Assembly (NCBI GenBank): GCA_016720835.1
Contig: JADKJW010000003.1
Span: 248,001-312,000 of the forward strand
From: Ignavibacteria bacterium
GTDB taxonomy: Bacteria > Bacteroidota > Ignavibacteria > SZUA-365
Direction: 5' to 3'
Length of the DNA stretch: 64,000 bases
Shown here one piece after another: positions 1-8,038 of this stretch. Made by a program: the position numbers and the translations under genes. How positions within the stretch are numbered: position 1 is the first letter of the stretch; each line of letters opens with the position of its first letter. The notes beneath the pieces were generated by a model. That model searched no databases. It was not told where the DNA came from and saw only the letters and a program-made list of their open reading frames with translations.

Positions 1-26
1 AACTCCGGCATTTTCAGATCTGCCAT
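1..26 (-). CDS. ssb: Probable single-stranded DNA-binding protein, first codons only
   Basis: Only eight codons (MADLKMPE) lie inside the window; the gene reads leftwards off the edge. A strong ribosome binding site, GAGGAG, stands five bases before the ATG. The gene follows rpsF on the same strand, where ssb usually lies in the rpsF-ssb-rpsR-rplI operon. The identity rests on position and a few residues, so it is tentative. Confidence 0.5.
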
Positions 27-107
27 GCGAACTCCTCGGTGGGGGTCAGACGGTGCATGCGTTTCATGACATCGGCGATGCGATCCAGCGGCCTCGGGGC
101 GATGCCG

Positions 108-515
108 TTATTCGGCCGCGGGAGCCGTGACTGCAGGCCGTACGTCGCGCCCTTCCTCCGCTGCTGCGGCCAATTCCGCGGCCAGCGCGTTCGCGGCGGC
201 GCGATTGCGCTTCGCGTCGAGCATGCGCTTGTCGAGCTTCAAAGTCAGGTACCGCATCACGTTTTCGTCGAGCGTCAGATACCGCTCCACCTTCTCGATG
301 GAACGCGCTTCGGCTTCGAACTCGATGCACGTGTAAAAACCGTTGTGCTTCTTGGTGATCGGGTACGCGAGCCGGCGGCGGCCGATGCGGTCAGTGGCGA
401 CGATGGTGCCGCCGTTCTTCGTGATGGTCTCTTCCGTGGCCTTGATCGTGTTTTCGATCTGCGCATCGTCAAGGCCGGAATTGACGATGAACGTGCACTC
501 GTAGTACGTCTTCAT
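108..515 (-). CDS. rpsF: 30S ribosomal protein S6
   Basis: This 135-residue protein is ribosomal protein S6, which binds S18 and 16S rRNA on the platform of the small subunit. The sequence starts with the family-typical MKTYYECTFIV, contains RRRLAYPI and KKHNGFYT, and ends in an alanine-rich acidic tail. The start is set at 515; an in-frame ATG at 605 would add 30 residues that S6 proteins lack. The length is close to that of E. coli S6. The gene probably heads the S6-SSB-S18-L9 operon, and its own promoter can be seen about 100 bases upstream (619-648), so it need not depend on the prs-pth genes before it. Confidence 0.97.
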   Translation of the reverse strand: MKTYYECTFIVNSGLDDAQIENTIKATEETITKNGGTIVATDRIGRRRLAYPITKKHNGFYTCIEFEAEARSIEKVERYLTLDENVMRYLTLKLDKRMLDAKRNRAAANALAAELAAAAEEGRDVRPAVTAPAAE

Positions 516-618
516 TGGGGGGGTTGCCCTTTGGTCTGGTGGAACATGCGGCCCGGCATCGAATGTGCCGAGCAGGACAATGAGTGTCGGTTTTTCCGGA
601 AGCAATTCATCCGGTCGA

Positions 619-648
619 TAAAGATACGGGTTGTCGCTGAGAAGTCAA
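619..648 (-). promoter_or_regulatory. Bacteroidota-type promoter upstream of rpsF
   Basis: Read on the minus strand, the site is TTG, 19 bases, TATCTTTA. It matches the Bacteroidota housekeeping form TTG-N17..23-TAnnTTTG with one mismatch. It lies in the only sizeable non-coding gap before rpsF (516-700) and would give a leader of about 100 bases. Confidence 0.5.
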
Positions 649-700
649 AATGGCGAATTCCCGCCGAAGGACGCGACTCGCAGGCGGAACGGACGATCCT

Positions 701-2308
701 TTACGGATCCACGATGATTTTTTGCAGCACGCTTTCGTTCGCCGTCTCGAGTCGCGCGATAAACACTCCGCCGGTGCGAAGGTTTCGAATGGCGCATTTC
801 AGTGTCCTTTTCCCCGAAACAGCGCGTTTCCGCAGCTGCCGGTCAACCACGATCCTGCCACGCGCATCCTCTATCCGCAACCGCGCCTTTGTTCCTGCCG
901 GGAGTTGGAAGGTCACGGAAATGAAGCCGTGATACGGGAAAGGAAGCACCTGCAGGCGCAGCGGGCCGACACTCTGCGCGTTCAGCGCATGAGGTGCGGA
1001 AAGCGGATGGTTATACAGCAGCACGCGGAACACGCGGCCGCTCGCAATGCTCTCCTCCCCCGTGTTGATCCAAAAGACGTTCGCCGCACTGCTGGCGATG
1101 CCGCCGACGACGTAACCGGCAAGCACGGTATCCGTGGCCATGCTGTCCAGATCGAGCACGCCGTTGGGATATCGGGACACTCCCGGCGCCGGAATGAATT
1201 CGGCTCCGGCGCCCAGCAGATCAGGCATTTCTGCCGGCAATTTATATTCGGCCATCGTACCCCCGCGATCCCTCGTGACGCGGGCGATGGTTTTGACAAA
1301 CGGGACATTGTAGTCCTGTGTCAGAACGCCCGCGCTGTCAAAGTACTCCGCGATACCGCCGAAGAAGACGGAGTGCATTTCCTTCGCGGACGCGGAATAC
1401 GCCGTCATCGTCGCGCAATGGTAATGGTTATAGTACTGCGAGAACGCCGTATCGACCCGATATCCGCTGCTGTCGATGGTGACGCAGTGGAGAAAGGGAA
1501 TATCCGCGTCCGGCTGGAACACGCCGGAGAACATCGTCAGTCCCTCCCGCCCGTCCGGGAGGATTTGTGGCGCCAGGTTGTAATCTCTTCGGTGAAGATT
1601 GATCGCATCCTCGAGGACGGCGATGTCCTTGACCGCGAGCGTCACGCCGTCATCGACGAGGCGAAAGGACCGGATCTGATCGGTGTAGCGCTGGACGAAT
1701 GAGGACATTCCCATCGGATTGTACCTCCCGTCGAAGCGGTGTCCGCCCGCCAGATGGAAGCGGTCATGGATTTTTTCCATCCGTCCTCCGGTCACCGCGA
1801 ACAGGGTATCGGACAGCTGCCGGAACGATGCGGGATGGAGCGCGCCACGCACGACGTCGCGAATGACCGCGGGCACGTCCACCGCCGTCAGGGTTGCGAA
1901 AGTCAGATGGTCGTCTGCCGTCGGACTGAACCCGTACCCTCCGACCAGGTACAGCATGTCTCCATCCTGCCGGAACTGCATGTTCGTTGACGACAGCGGC
2001 TCGCTCAATGCCGGTGGAAGCGACGACAGCGGCGCCGTCCATACCCGTGCAGCCCGTGGATCGAGGACGATCGCATCGGTGTTCTGTCCCGCGGCGGCGA
2101 AGGAGGCAAACGGTTGGCGCCGGTGCAGACCGTCGATGCGTCCTCCGAGGATCAGCCATTTCCCGTCGTGCTGGCCGAAGGCGAACGATTGAACACCCGT
2201 GAAGCCGGGGACGTCGACCTGTTCCAGCCGCACATCGAACGGCGCGTCCTGCGCCTGCAGAGCGACAGTACAGAAAAGGAGCAGCGCGGCGATACGGCGG
2301 CAGGTCAT
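701..2308 (-). CDS. Secreted beta-propeller-like protein with T9SS-type C-terminal tail
   Basis: This 535-residue protein begins with a signal peptide (MTCRRIAALLLFCTVALQAQ). Its body has repeated segments such as LILGGRID, LYLVGGYG, FAVTGGRM and VFFGGIAE, which resemble the GG blades of Kelch propellers. The last 85 residues (from about LRLQVLPFPYHG to LQKIIVDP) look like a type IX secretion C-terminal sorting domain, so the protein is probably exported to the cell surface. Its ATG overlaps the pth stop codon by four bases (ATGA), so it is translationally coupled to a tRNA-recycling enzyme, which is odd for a surface protein. The precise function is unknown. Confidence 0.7.
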   Translation of the reverse strand: MTCRRIAALLLFCTVALQAQDAPFDVRLEQVDVPGFTGVQSFAFGQHDGKWLILGGRIDGLHRRQPFASFAAAGQNTDAIVLDPRAARVWTAPLSSLPPALSEPLSSTNMQFRQDGDMLYLVGGYGFSPTADDHLTFATLTAVDVPAVIRDVVRGALHPASFRQLSDTLFAVTGGRMEKIHDRFHLAGGHRFDGRYNPMGMSSFVQRYTDQIRSFRLVDDGVTLAVKDIAVLEDAINLHRRDYNLAPQILPDGREGLTMFSGVFQPDADIPFLHCVTIDSSGYRVDTAFSQYYNHYHCATMTAYSASAKEMHSVFFGGIAEYFDSAGVLTQDYNVPFVKTIARVTRDRGGTMAEYKLPAEMPDLLGAGAEFIPAPGVSRYPNGVLDLDSMATDTVLAGYVVGGIASSAANVFWINTGEESIASGRVFRVLLYNHPLSAPHALNAQSVGPLRLQVLPFPYHGFISVTFQLPAGTKARLRIEDARGRIVVDRQLRKRAVSGKRTLKCAIRNLRTGGVFIARLETANESVLQKIIVDP

Positions 2309-2934
2309 GGCGCGGAATTATATCGGTTCATGGCCCTGTCAAATCCGTCCTCGATGACGGAAAGCACGGCATCCGACGCACTCTCGATCATGGTCAGAAC
2401 GGACGCGCGCTCTTCCGCTGGAAACGGGCTCAACACGTAATCGGCCGTCGAGATGCCTCCCGGCACGCTGCCGATGCCGCAGCGCAGTCGCGGGATGTCG
2501 TCGGTCGCCAGCGCCTCGATGATGGATGTCAATCCGTTTTGTCCGCCGCTGCTGCCTCTGCGGCGCAGACGGAGGGTCCCCAGCGGTAGCGCGATGTCGT
2601 CACAGACAATCAGAAAACGGTCCGCGGCGAGCGCGTACTCTCCCGCGATGGAGGCAATCGCTTCGCCGCTCGCGTTCATGTACGTCTGAGGCTGCACGAA
2701 GAGGACCCGCCTCCCGGCCACGATGCGTTCGTCCAGCAGGTACAGGGTGCGTCCCGCCTCCGTGCGAACGGCGATGCCGTCCTCCTCGCATGCGATGCGG
2801 GAGAGAATCCGTTCAACAACACGAAACCCGATGTTATGTCGGGTTTCGTGATACCGCGGGCCGGGATTCCCGAGTCCGGCCACGCACAGGGCGGGGACGG
2901 ACTCGGACGGTTCGATGTGGGAATCGGAAGGCAA
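2305..2934 (-). CDS. pth: Peptidyl-tRNA hydrolase
   Basis: This 209-residue enzyme releases tRNA from peptidyl-tRNAs that drop off the ribosome. The family signatures are present: LGNPGPRY near residue 21, the catalytic histidine in TRHNIGF (about residue 33), the conserved Asp in VCDDIALP, and GSSGGQNGLTSI with its tRNA-binding Asn. About fifteen residues precede the usual start of the fold. The gene follows rplY by six bases in a run prs-rplY-pth, an order common in bacteria. Confidence 0.96.
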   Translation of the reverse strand: MPSDSHIEPSESVPALCVAGLGNPGPRYHETRHNIGFRVVERILSRIACEEDGIAVRTEAGRTLYLLDERIVAGRRVLFVQPQTYMNASGEAIASIAGEYALAADRFLIVCDDIALPLGTLRLRRRGSSGGQNGLTSIIEALATDDIPRLRCGIGSVPGGISTADYVLSPFPAEERASVLTMIESASDAVLSVIEDGFDRAMNRYNSAP

Positions 2935-2940
2935 CCGGGA

Positions 2941-3579
2941 TTATTTCTCGTCGTCGGTCTTGCCCTTGCTGATGATCTCGGGCTCCGCGACGGCGGCAGG
3001 CGCTTCTGCGCCGGGCGCGACTGCTTCGGCGCCGCGCGCATGCGTGATCGACACGACGGGCTGCTCGGGATCGGCATGAATGGTGGCGGTGCCGATGTTC
3101 AGGTCGGCGATGGTGACGGTCATGCCGATGAGCATTTCCGAGACATCGATTTCGATGTGTTCCGGAAGCTCGGACGCGACGCACTCGATCTCCACCTTGT
3201 GGATGATGTGGTTCATGACGCCGCCGTCGCGGACGCCCTGCGGCTGACCGTGCAGCGTGACGGGGACTTCCACGCGGATCGTATCCGTCAACAGGAGACC
3301 CATCAGATCGATGTGCGCGACCTTGTCGGTGAGGGGATCGAACTGCACTTCGCGGATCACGCATTTCTGCGAGGTGCCGTCGCTGAGCTGCAGGTTGACG
3401 ATGTGCGTGTCGGCGGTGTACACGAGGGGGCGGAGATCCAGCAGCTTCACGTCGATCGGAATGTTCTGTTCGTTGTGAAGGTAATAGACGCCCGGCACAC
3501 GGCCGTTCCGGCGAAGCGTGTTCGCCGCGGAGCGGCCCAGGTCCGTCCGGATATTCGCATTGAGGGTGATTTCGGCCAC
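2941..3579 (-). CDS. rplY: 50S ribosomal protein L25/general stress protein Ctc
   Basis: The protein has 212 residues and the two-domain form of L25 (TL5/Ctc): an N-terminal 5S rRNA-binding domain (MAEITLNANIRTDLGRSAA, then RVPGVYY) and a C-terminal beta domain (LHGQPQGVRDGGVMNH, HIEIDVSEM). The tail is alanine-rich and ends in a charged segment, as is common in this family. It lies between prs and pth in one operon and binds 5S rRNA in the large subunit. Confidence 0.95.
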   Translation of the reverse strand: MAEITLNANIRTDLGRSAANTLRRNGRVPGVYYLHNEQNIPIDVKLLDLRPLVYTADTHIVNLQLSDGTSQKCVIREVQFDPLTDKVAHIDLMGLLLTDTIRVEVPVTLHGQPQGVRDGGVMNHIIHKVEIECVASELPEHIEIDVSEMLIGMTVTIADLNIGTATIHADPEQPVVSITHARGAEAVAPGAEAPAAVAEPEIISKGKTDDEK

Positions 3580-3600
3580 GACAGTTCTCCTGAAAACGGG

Positions 3601-4572
3601 TTACATGATTTTATCTTTGTCAACGTCAAATAGCGAGCTGATGGACTGGTTGAGGTGCGTCCGCATGATCGCTTCCGCGAACAGTTCGGCGACGCTCAGG
3701 ACCTCGACGAGCCCGGTCTTCTGCACGTTCTCGCGCAGCGGAATGGTGTCTGTCACGGACAGCAGGCTGATGCGGGATTCGACGAGTCGATCCGCGGCCT
3801 TTCCCGAGAGCACGGGGTGCGTGCACGCGCCGAACACCTGCAGGGCGCCGGCATTGCGCAGGGCGGTGATCGCGTTGCTGAATGTGCCGCCGGTGTCGAT
3901 GATATCGTCGACCACGAGGACATTCTTGCCCTCGACGCTCCCGATGATGTTCAGGACTTCGGAGCGGTTGTGCTGGTCACGGCGCTTGTCGAGCACGATC
4001 AGGTCGGCGTCGAGTCGCTTGGCATAGGCGCGGGCCATCTTGATGCCGCCCACATCGGGCGACACGACGGCGAGATTCGGGATTGCGCGCGCCTTGAAAT
4101 GCGGGATGAACACGGCCGAGGAGTAGAGGTGATCCAGCGGGATGTCGAAGAAGCCCTGAATCTGCGGCGCGTGCAGGTCCATGGAGATGATGCGGTCGGC
4201 CCCGGCGCTGCGGATGAGGTTGGCCACGAGCTTCGCGGTAATGGCGACGCGGGGCTGGTCCTTGCGATCCTGGCGGGCATAGCCGAAGTACGGGATCACC
4301 GCCGTGATGCGTCGGGCCGAGGAGCGGCGGGCGGCGTCGAGGAGGATGAGCAGCTCCATCAGATTCTCGGCGGGCGTGAACGTGCTCTGGATGATGAATA
4401 CGTCCTTGCCGCGGATGTTCTCCCCGTACTTCATCCACAGCTCGCCGTCGCTGAACGTCTTTATTTCGCAACGTCCGAGCGGCTGGCCGATATGATCGGC
4501 GATCCGCTGCGCAAGGTCCATGCTCGATCGGCCGCTGAAGACTACCATTTCCGTATATTCGATGTCGTTCAT
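3601..4572 (-). CDS. prs: Ribose-phosphate pyrophosphokinase
   Basis: This 323-residue enzyme makes PRPP from ribose 5-phosphate and ATP for nucleotide, histidine, tryptophan and NAD synthesis. Visible signatures are the ATP-binding loop PYFGYARQDRKDQPR (about 94-108), the catalytic DLHAPQIQGFF (about 132-142) and the PRPP loop VVDDIIDTGGTF (about 220-231). The start at 4572 is chosen because upstream in-frame codons run into the tRNA-Gln gene. Only 23 bases separate the tRNA from this start, so the two are probably on one transcript. Confidence 0.97.
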   Translation of the reverse strand: MNDIEYTEMVVFSGRSSMDLAQRIADHIGQPLGRCEIKTFSDGELWMKYGENIRGKDVFIIQSTFTPAENLMELLILLDAARRSSARRITAVIPYFGYARQDRKDQPRVAITAKLVANLIRSAGADRIISMDLHAPQIQGFFDIPLDHLYSSAVFIPHFKARAIPNLAVVSPDVGGIKMARAYAKRLDADLIVLDKRRDQHNRSEVLNIIGSVEGKNVLVVDDIIDTGGTFSNAITALRNAGALQVFGACTHPVLSGKAADRLVESRISLLSVTDTIPLRENVQKTGLVEVLSVAELFAEAIMRTHLNQSISSLFDVDKDKIM

Positions 4573-4595
4573 ATCCTGTTGGTTTCCGCGCGTAG

Positions 4596-4667
4596 CTGGG
4601 GCGGGAGGATTCGAACCTCCGCGTGTCGGCGCCAAAGGCCGATGCCGTACCGCTTGGCTACGCCCCA
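4596..4667 (-). tRNA. tRNA-Gln (anticodon TTG)
   Basis: The 72-base gene folds as a cloverleaf: acceptor TGGGGCG paired with CGCCCCA, anticodon arm TCGGC-CTTTGGC-GCCGA with TTG at the anticodon position, and T arm GGAGG-TTCGAAT-CCTCC. The discriminator base is G and CCA is not encoded. It sits directly upstream of prs and 42 bases downstream of a promoter element. Confidence 0.95.
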
Positions 4668-4708
4668 CCGAACGTGCATTCTGCTCTGTACAAAATGCAC
4701 TAACCTAG

Positions 4709-4739
4709 CGAATATAGGGCATCGCGGCGGAAGAGGCAA
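4709..4739 (-). promoter_or_regulatory. Bacteroidota-type promoter of tRNA-Gln and prs-rplY-pth
   Basis: On the minus strand the site is TTG (in GTTTG), 20 bases, TATATTCG, one mismatch from TTG-N20-TAnnTTTG. The tRNA 5' end lies about 35-40 bases downstream. Between the two is a 7-bp inverted repeat, GTGCATT and AATGCAC (4674-4680 and 4694-4700), whose role is unknown. Confidence 0.5.
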
Positions 4740-4779
4740 ACACACAATCGAAGCTCCCGGTGCGAAAAATGCGATCCGT

Positions 4780-7248
4780 TCAAAAATTCATGGCGGAACT
4801 GATCCCGAAGAAGAAATTCCTCCCGTCGCGGAAATAATTCATGCGCCAGGCGAAATCGAAGCGCAGGAACAGCAGGACGCGGTCGAAACCGAAACCGGCT
4901 TCGTAAAACGGGCGGGGCGTGGTCAGAACGGGTACCGTCTGCAAGGTCCGGGTGTCGTCTCTCATGGAAGTCCACCCGCCGTTTCCGAATATGACGACCG
5001 CGATACCGCTGTTCTGCAGCAGCGGCACATGAAAGCGGCGGAACAGCTCGCCGAAATCGTGCTGCGCGAAGAGCGTCGCGATGCGGTCACCCCCGAATTC
5101 ACGGATATGCAGGGTGCGGAAGCGCCAGGGATTCGTGATGCCATCGACGCTGCCCGGCAGCAGGAACACGCGCTGTGTCGGCAGCATTCCGTATGCCGTC
5201 GACCAGGAGGAACGGTACGTCGTTCTCCCGTAGAGACCGAAATCGACGTGCCCGGAGATGGAGACGGAAAGCATATCCGTCGTGAAGCGCGCTCCGTCCA
5301 GATCGCAGAACATCCGGCCGAGGGTCACATCCGGAACGTGATTTCTCTCCCCGATGCGCTGAATCGTGCCGGCATTATCAATGAAATCGCGCCCGTCGAA
5401 GGTCGTCCGGAGCGAGACATCGTCGATGTGTCCGTCGTTGACGGCGGGATTGTCCCGGTAGAGATCTTCGCGTCGAAAGAGGCTCCAGTCCGTATTTTTC
5501 TTCACGCTGAAGTATGATGTGCTGCCAACCGACAGGGTGGTCGGGAAAAACCGGAACAGGTCCGCGAAGATGGAAGCCGTCGCGCCTTTCGCGCGGAAAT
5601 AATCCTTTTCGTCGAACTTGTAGAGGAGATTCGACAGCGTGGTGGCGCCGGCGTCGAAGAGGTCGCGGCCATCGGTGATGTGCTGCTGCATGTCGAACAG
5701 CGACGCGGAAACGGAGAAATCGCTCGCGCCGAACGGTTCGACGGTCGTTTCGACGCGGTATTTCCATCGTCGGTCGCTGAAACCGTACCCGGCCGCGGCG
5801 CCGATATCCGCAAGCCACGGCGCGGCGCGCGCCGCGTGGAATGGCAGGTACAGCGCGCTTCCCTCCACGCGGTTGAAGCGATACACGCCGAAGATTCCCG
5901 GCACGGTGTAGCGCGCATCGCCCGCCTCGAATGTCTTGCCGATGAACACGTCACTGATGCTGTAGCGATTTTTCACACTGTCCATCGAGATTTTCAAACT
6001 GTCCGCGAGGCGATAGTCCGCCACCTCCTCTGCGGTGTTCGGAATTTTCTGATGCTGCTCCCAATAGAGGGAATCCCGCCGGTCGGCCTCCTTCAGCACC
6101 TTGATGGCGGTGCGGTCGAAGACGGTTTCGTTCGTATCGCGATTGACGGCATAGTCCTGAAGAACGGTCATGCCTTCAATGGCGATCTTCAGATCCACGA
6201 GGAAGGAGATTTCGATGCCGGCATCGAGGATGACGTCGGACGGCAGCCAGAACTCGCGGTCCACGAGCTGGAAATGCTGGCGGAAGCGCATGTTGCGCAG
6301 AAAGGGCGGCAGCGCCGCGTCGTTGAGCGACACGTCCACCATCGCGAGCGCGAAAGTGCCCTCCGCGATGTACAGCGTGCCCGCGAGCAGCGGATCGATG
6401 TCGGAACGCGGCGCGATGTCGATCACGTGCACAGGCTCGCCGTCCACCGCGCTGCTGCCGCGGAGCGTGTAGTCGTACGCGCGCAGTCCCGCGAGGGAGA
6501 TCGGCCCGGTGATGGGCGACCGGTCTCCCATGTCGAGCCTGTCCTCGGAGAAATCGCCGATGAAGAAGGAACTGACGAGGACGTTCACTTCCTTGGGGAG
6601 TAGCGCACTCTGCTTGCGGGCCTTCACGATCTCCTTTCTCCGGTCGGGTTTGGCCCAGTAGGCGTCGGTCTGCGTCTCCATGATGACGCTGAACGCGGAA
6701 TCGATGCGCGAGCGCTGACGGACCGTCGTGGTCTTCGCGCCCGATGCATTCGTCACCGTCGTCGTGTCCGCGTGCTTCGCGGAAGCATCCGGATTGAAGA
6801 TCGTGACCACCAGTTTCGTATGCGCGGTGAGGCTGTAGTTGTCGAGCCGTTCCCTGCGCTTTTCGCGGCCGGCGATGGCCTGCCGTATGATTTCGAAGGC
6901 GGGATTGTCGGCGGGAGTGACGGTGATGCCGGGCAGTTCCACGCGGCCCTGATCGAGCGCCAGGGTGAGAGACAGCGGCGTGTCGCCCACGTCGACGGGC
7001 TGTTTCAGACTCGCGTATCCGATATAGCTCGCCTGCACCGTGCAGCGGCCGCGGGGCAATCGGAGCATGAAGGATCCGTTGCGATCCGTGGTGGTGCCGG
7101 CGCCGCGTTCGAGTATGCGCACTGTCGCGAATTGCAGCGGCTGCCGCGTGCGGGCATCGCACACGACGCCGGTCACGGTCTGCGTCTGCGCGTGGGCGGC
7201 CGCGGCGAGAACGAGAAAGAAGGCGATCCACAAAAGGGACGCTTTCAC
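4780..7248 (-). CDS. DUF5686 outer-membrane protein with carboxypeptidase-regulatory-like N-terminus
   Basis: The protein has 822 residues. A signal peptide (LLWIAFFLVLAAAAHAQ) is followed by a carboxypeptidase-regulatory-like beta domain (about 22-90: TGVVCDARTRQPLQFATV, DRNGSFMLRLPRG, YIGYASLKQ) and a long DUF5686-type region that ends as a beta-barrel with a terminal Phe (GISSAMNF). This is a Bacteroidota outer-membrane family of unknown function, related in layout to TonB-linked proteins. The start is a GTG whose GTGA overlaps the stop of the metallophosphoesterase upstream. Longer in-frame extensions are only shadows of that gene. Confidence 0.85.
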   Translation of the reverse strand: MKASLLWIAFFLVLAAAAHAQTQTVTGVVCDARTRQPLQFATVRILERGAGTTTDRNGSFMLRLPRGRCTVQASYIGYASLKQPVDVGDTPLSLTLALDQGRVELPGITVTPADNPAFEIIRQAIAGREKRRERLDNYSLTAHTKLVVTIFNPDASAKHADTTTVTNASGAKTTTVRQRSRIDSAFSVIMETQTDAYWAKPDRRKEIVKARKQSALLPKEVNVLVSSFFIGDFSEDRLDMGDRSPITGPISLAGLRAYDYTLRGSSAVDGEPVHVIDIAPRSDIDPLLAGTLYIAEGTFALAMVDVSLNDAALPPFLRNMRFRQHFQLVDREFWLPSDVILDAGIEISFLVDLKIAIEGMTVLQDYAVNRDTNETVFDRTAIKVLKEADRRDSLYWEQHQKIPNTAEEVADYRLADSLKISMDSVKNRYSISDVFIGKTFEAGDARYTVPGIFGVYRFNRVEGSALYLPFHAARAAPWLADIGAAAGYGFSDRRWKYRVETTVEPFGASDFSVSASLFDMQQHITDGRDLFDAGATTLSNLLYKFDEKDYFRAKGATASIFADLFRFFPTTLSVGSTSYFSVKKNTDWSLFRREDLYRDNPAVNDGHIDDVSLRTTFDGRDFIDNAGTIQRIGERNHVPDVTLGRMFCDLDGARFTTDMLSVSISGHVDFGLYGRTTYRSSWSTAYGMLPTQRVFLLPGSVDGITNPWRFRTLHIREFGGDRIATLFAQHDFGELFRRFHVPLLQNSGIAVVIFGNGGWTSMRDDTRTLQTVPVLTTPRPFYEAGFGFDRVLLFLRFDFAWRMNYFRDGRNFFFGISSAMNF

Positions 7249-7946
7249 CTGCCCTCGTAGAGCCGGTCGGCGAGCCTTTTCGGGAGTTTTGCGCCGATGA
7301 TCTTGCCCGCAGCGCGCGCGATGTCGTACTCGATGCGCCTGTTCTCGTAGCTGCCCGCCACGGTATCGAGAAGCCCGTAGCTGGCGCGGGGATTGCCGTC
7401 GCGCGGCTGGCCGACGCTGCCGGGATTGATGATGAAGCGGTCGAAACCATTGTAGTGCTTCACCGCCGGGCGCAGGCTGTAGACCGCCGCATGGTGCGTG
7501 TGCCCGATGAAGCAGAGGCGTTCGGTGAAACTTTCGGCATGCATCCGGGCCTCCATGAGTCCGAACACGTAATCCCACCGCTCGGGTTCGGACGGCGCCG
7601 CGTGCACGAAGAGGACGCCGTCGAGCAGCAGCCGGAACGGGAGCGCGCGGAGCCAGGAGACGGCTTCCGCGTCGAGCTGCCGTGCCGTCCATTCCGCCGC
7701 CGCGCGGGCATTGGTCGAAAAGAGCAGCCGCAGTTCCGGTTCGAACACCGCGCTGTCGTGGTTTCCGAGCACGCAGTGCGGCGCGCGCGCGCGCACGAGC
7801 GCCAGGCACTCCGCGGGATTGGCGCCGTAGCCGACCACATCGCCCAGACACACGATACGATCCACGCCTTCCGCGTCGATATCCGCGAGGACGGCGGTCA
7901 ACGCTTCAAGGTTTGCGTGTATGTCGGAAATGATTGCGACGCGCAT
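7245..7946 (-). CDS. Metallophosphoesterase, YfcE/MJ0936-like
   Basis: The 233-residue protein has all calcineurin-like phosphoesterase motifs in order: SDIHANLEA (D-x-H), CLGDVVGYG (GD), VLGNHDS (GNHD) and FIGHTHHA (GHTH). It is the small cytosolic type without an N-terminal extension. The start is set at MRVAIISDIHAN, directly before the first motif; the upstream in-frame ATG is rejected because it would read through the promoter. The substrate cannot be told from sequence. It is cotranscribed with the DUF5686 gene. Confidence 0.88.
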   Translation of the reverse strand: MRVAIISDIHANLEALTAVLADIDAEGVDRIVCLGDVVGYGANPAECLALVRARAPHCVLGNHDSAVFEPELRLLFSTNARAAAEWTARQLDAEAVSWLRALPFRLLLDGVLFVHAAPSEPERWDYVFGLMEARMHAESFTERLCFIGHTHHAAVYSLRPAVKHYNGFDRFIINPGSVGQPRDGNPRASYGLLDTVAGSYENRRIEYDIARAAGKIIGAKLPKRLADRLYEGR

Positions 7947-7984
7947 GGGGCGTGAGACGTGATGGCATGAATCGCACGGGGACT

Positions 7985-8015
7985 CAAACGTATCGACGGA
8001 GCGGGCGAAAAGCAA
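7985..8015 (-). promoter_or_regulatory. Consensus Bacteroidota-type promoter of the phosphoesterase operon
   Basis: On the minus strand the site reads TTG, 20 bases, TACGTTTG, an exact match to TTG-N20-TAnnTTTG. The downstream gene starts at 7946, about 35 bases after the expected transcription start. Confidence 0.6.
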
Positions 8016-8038
8016 TCGAATTTCGAGGGATGTTTCGT

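Noticed and set aside
3655..5517. Open frame of 620 codons on the plus strand across prs, the tRNA and the DUF5686 gene
   Set aside because: It would read through a tRNA gene and two real genes on the other strand; no motif is seen.
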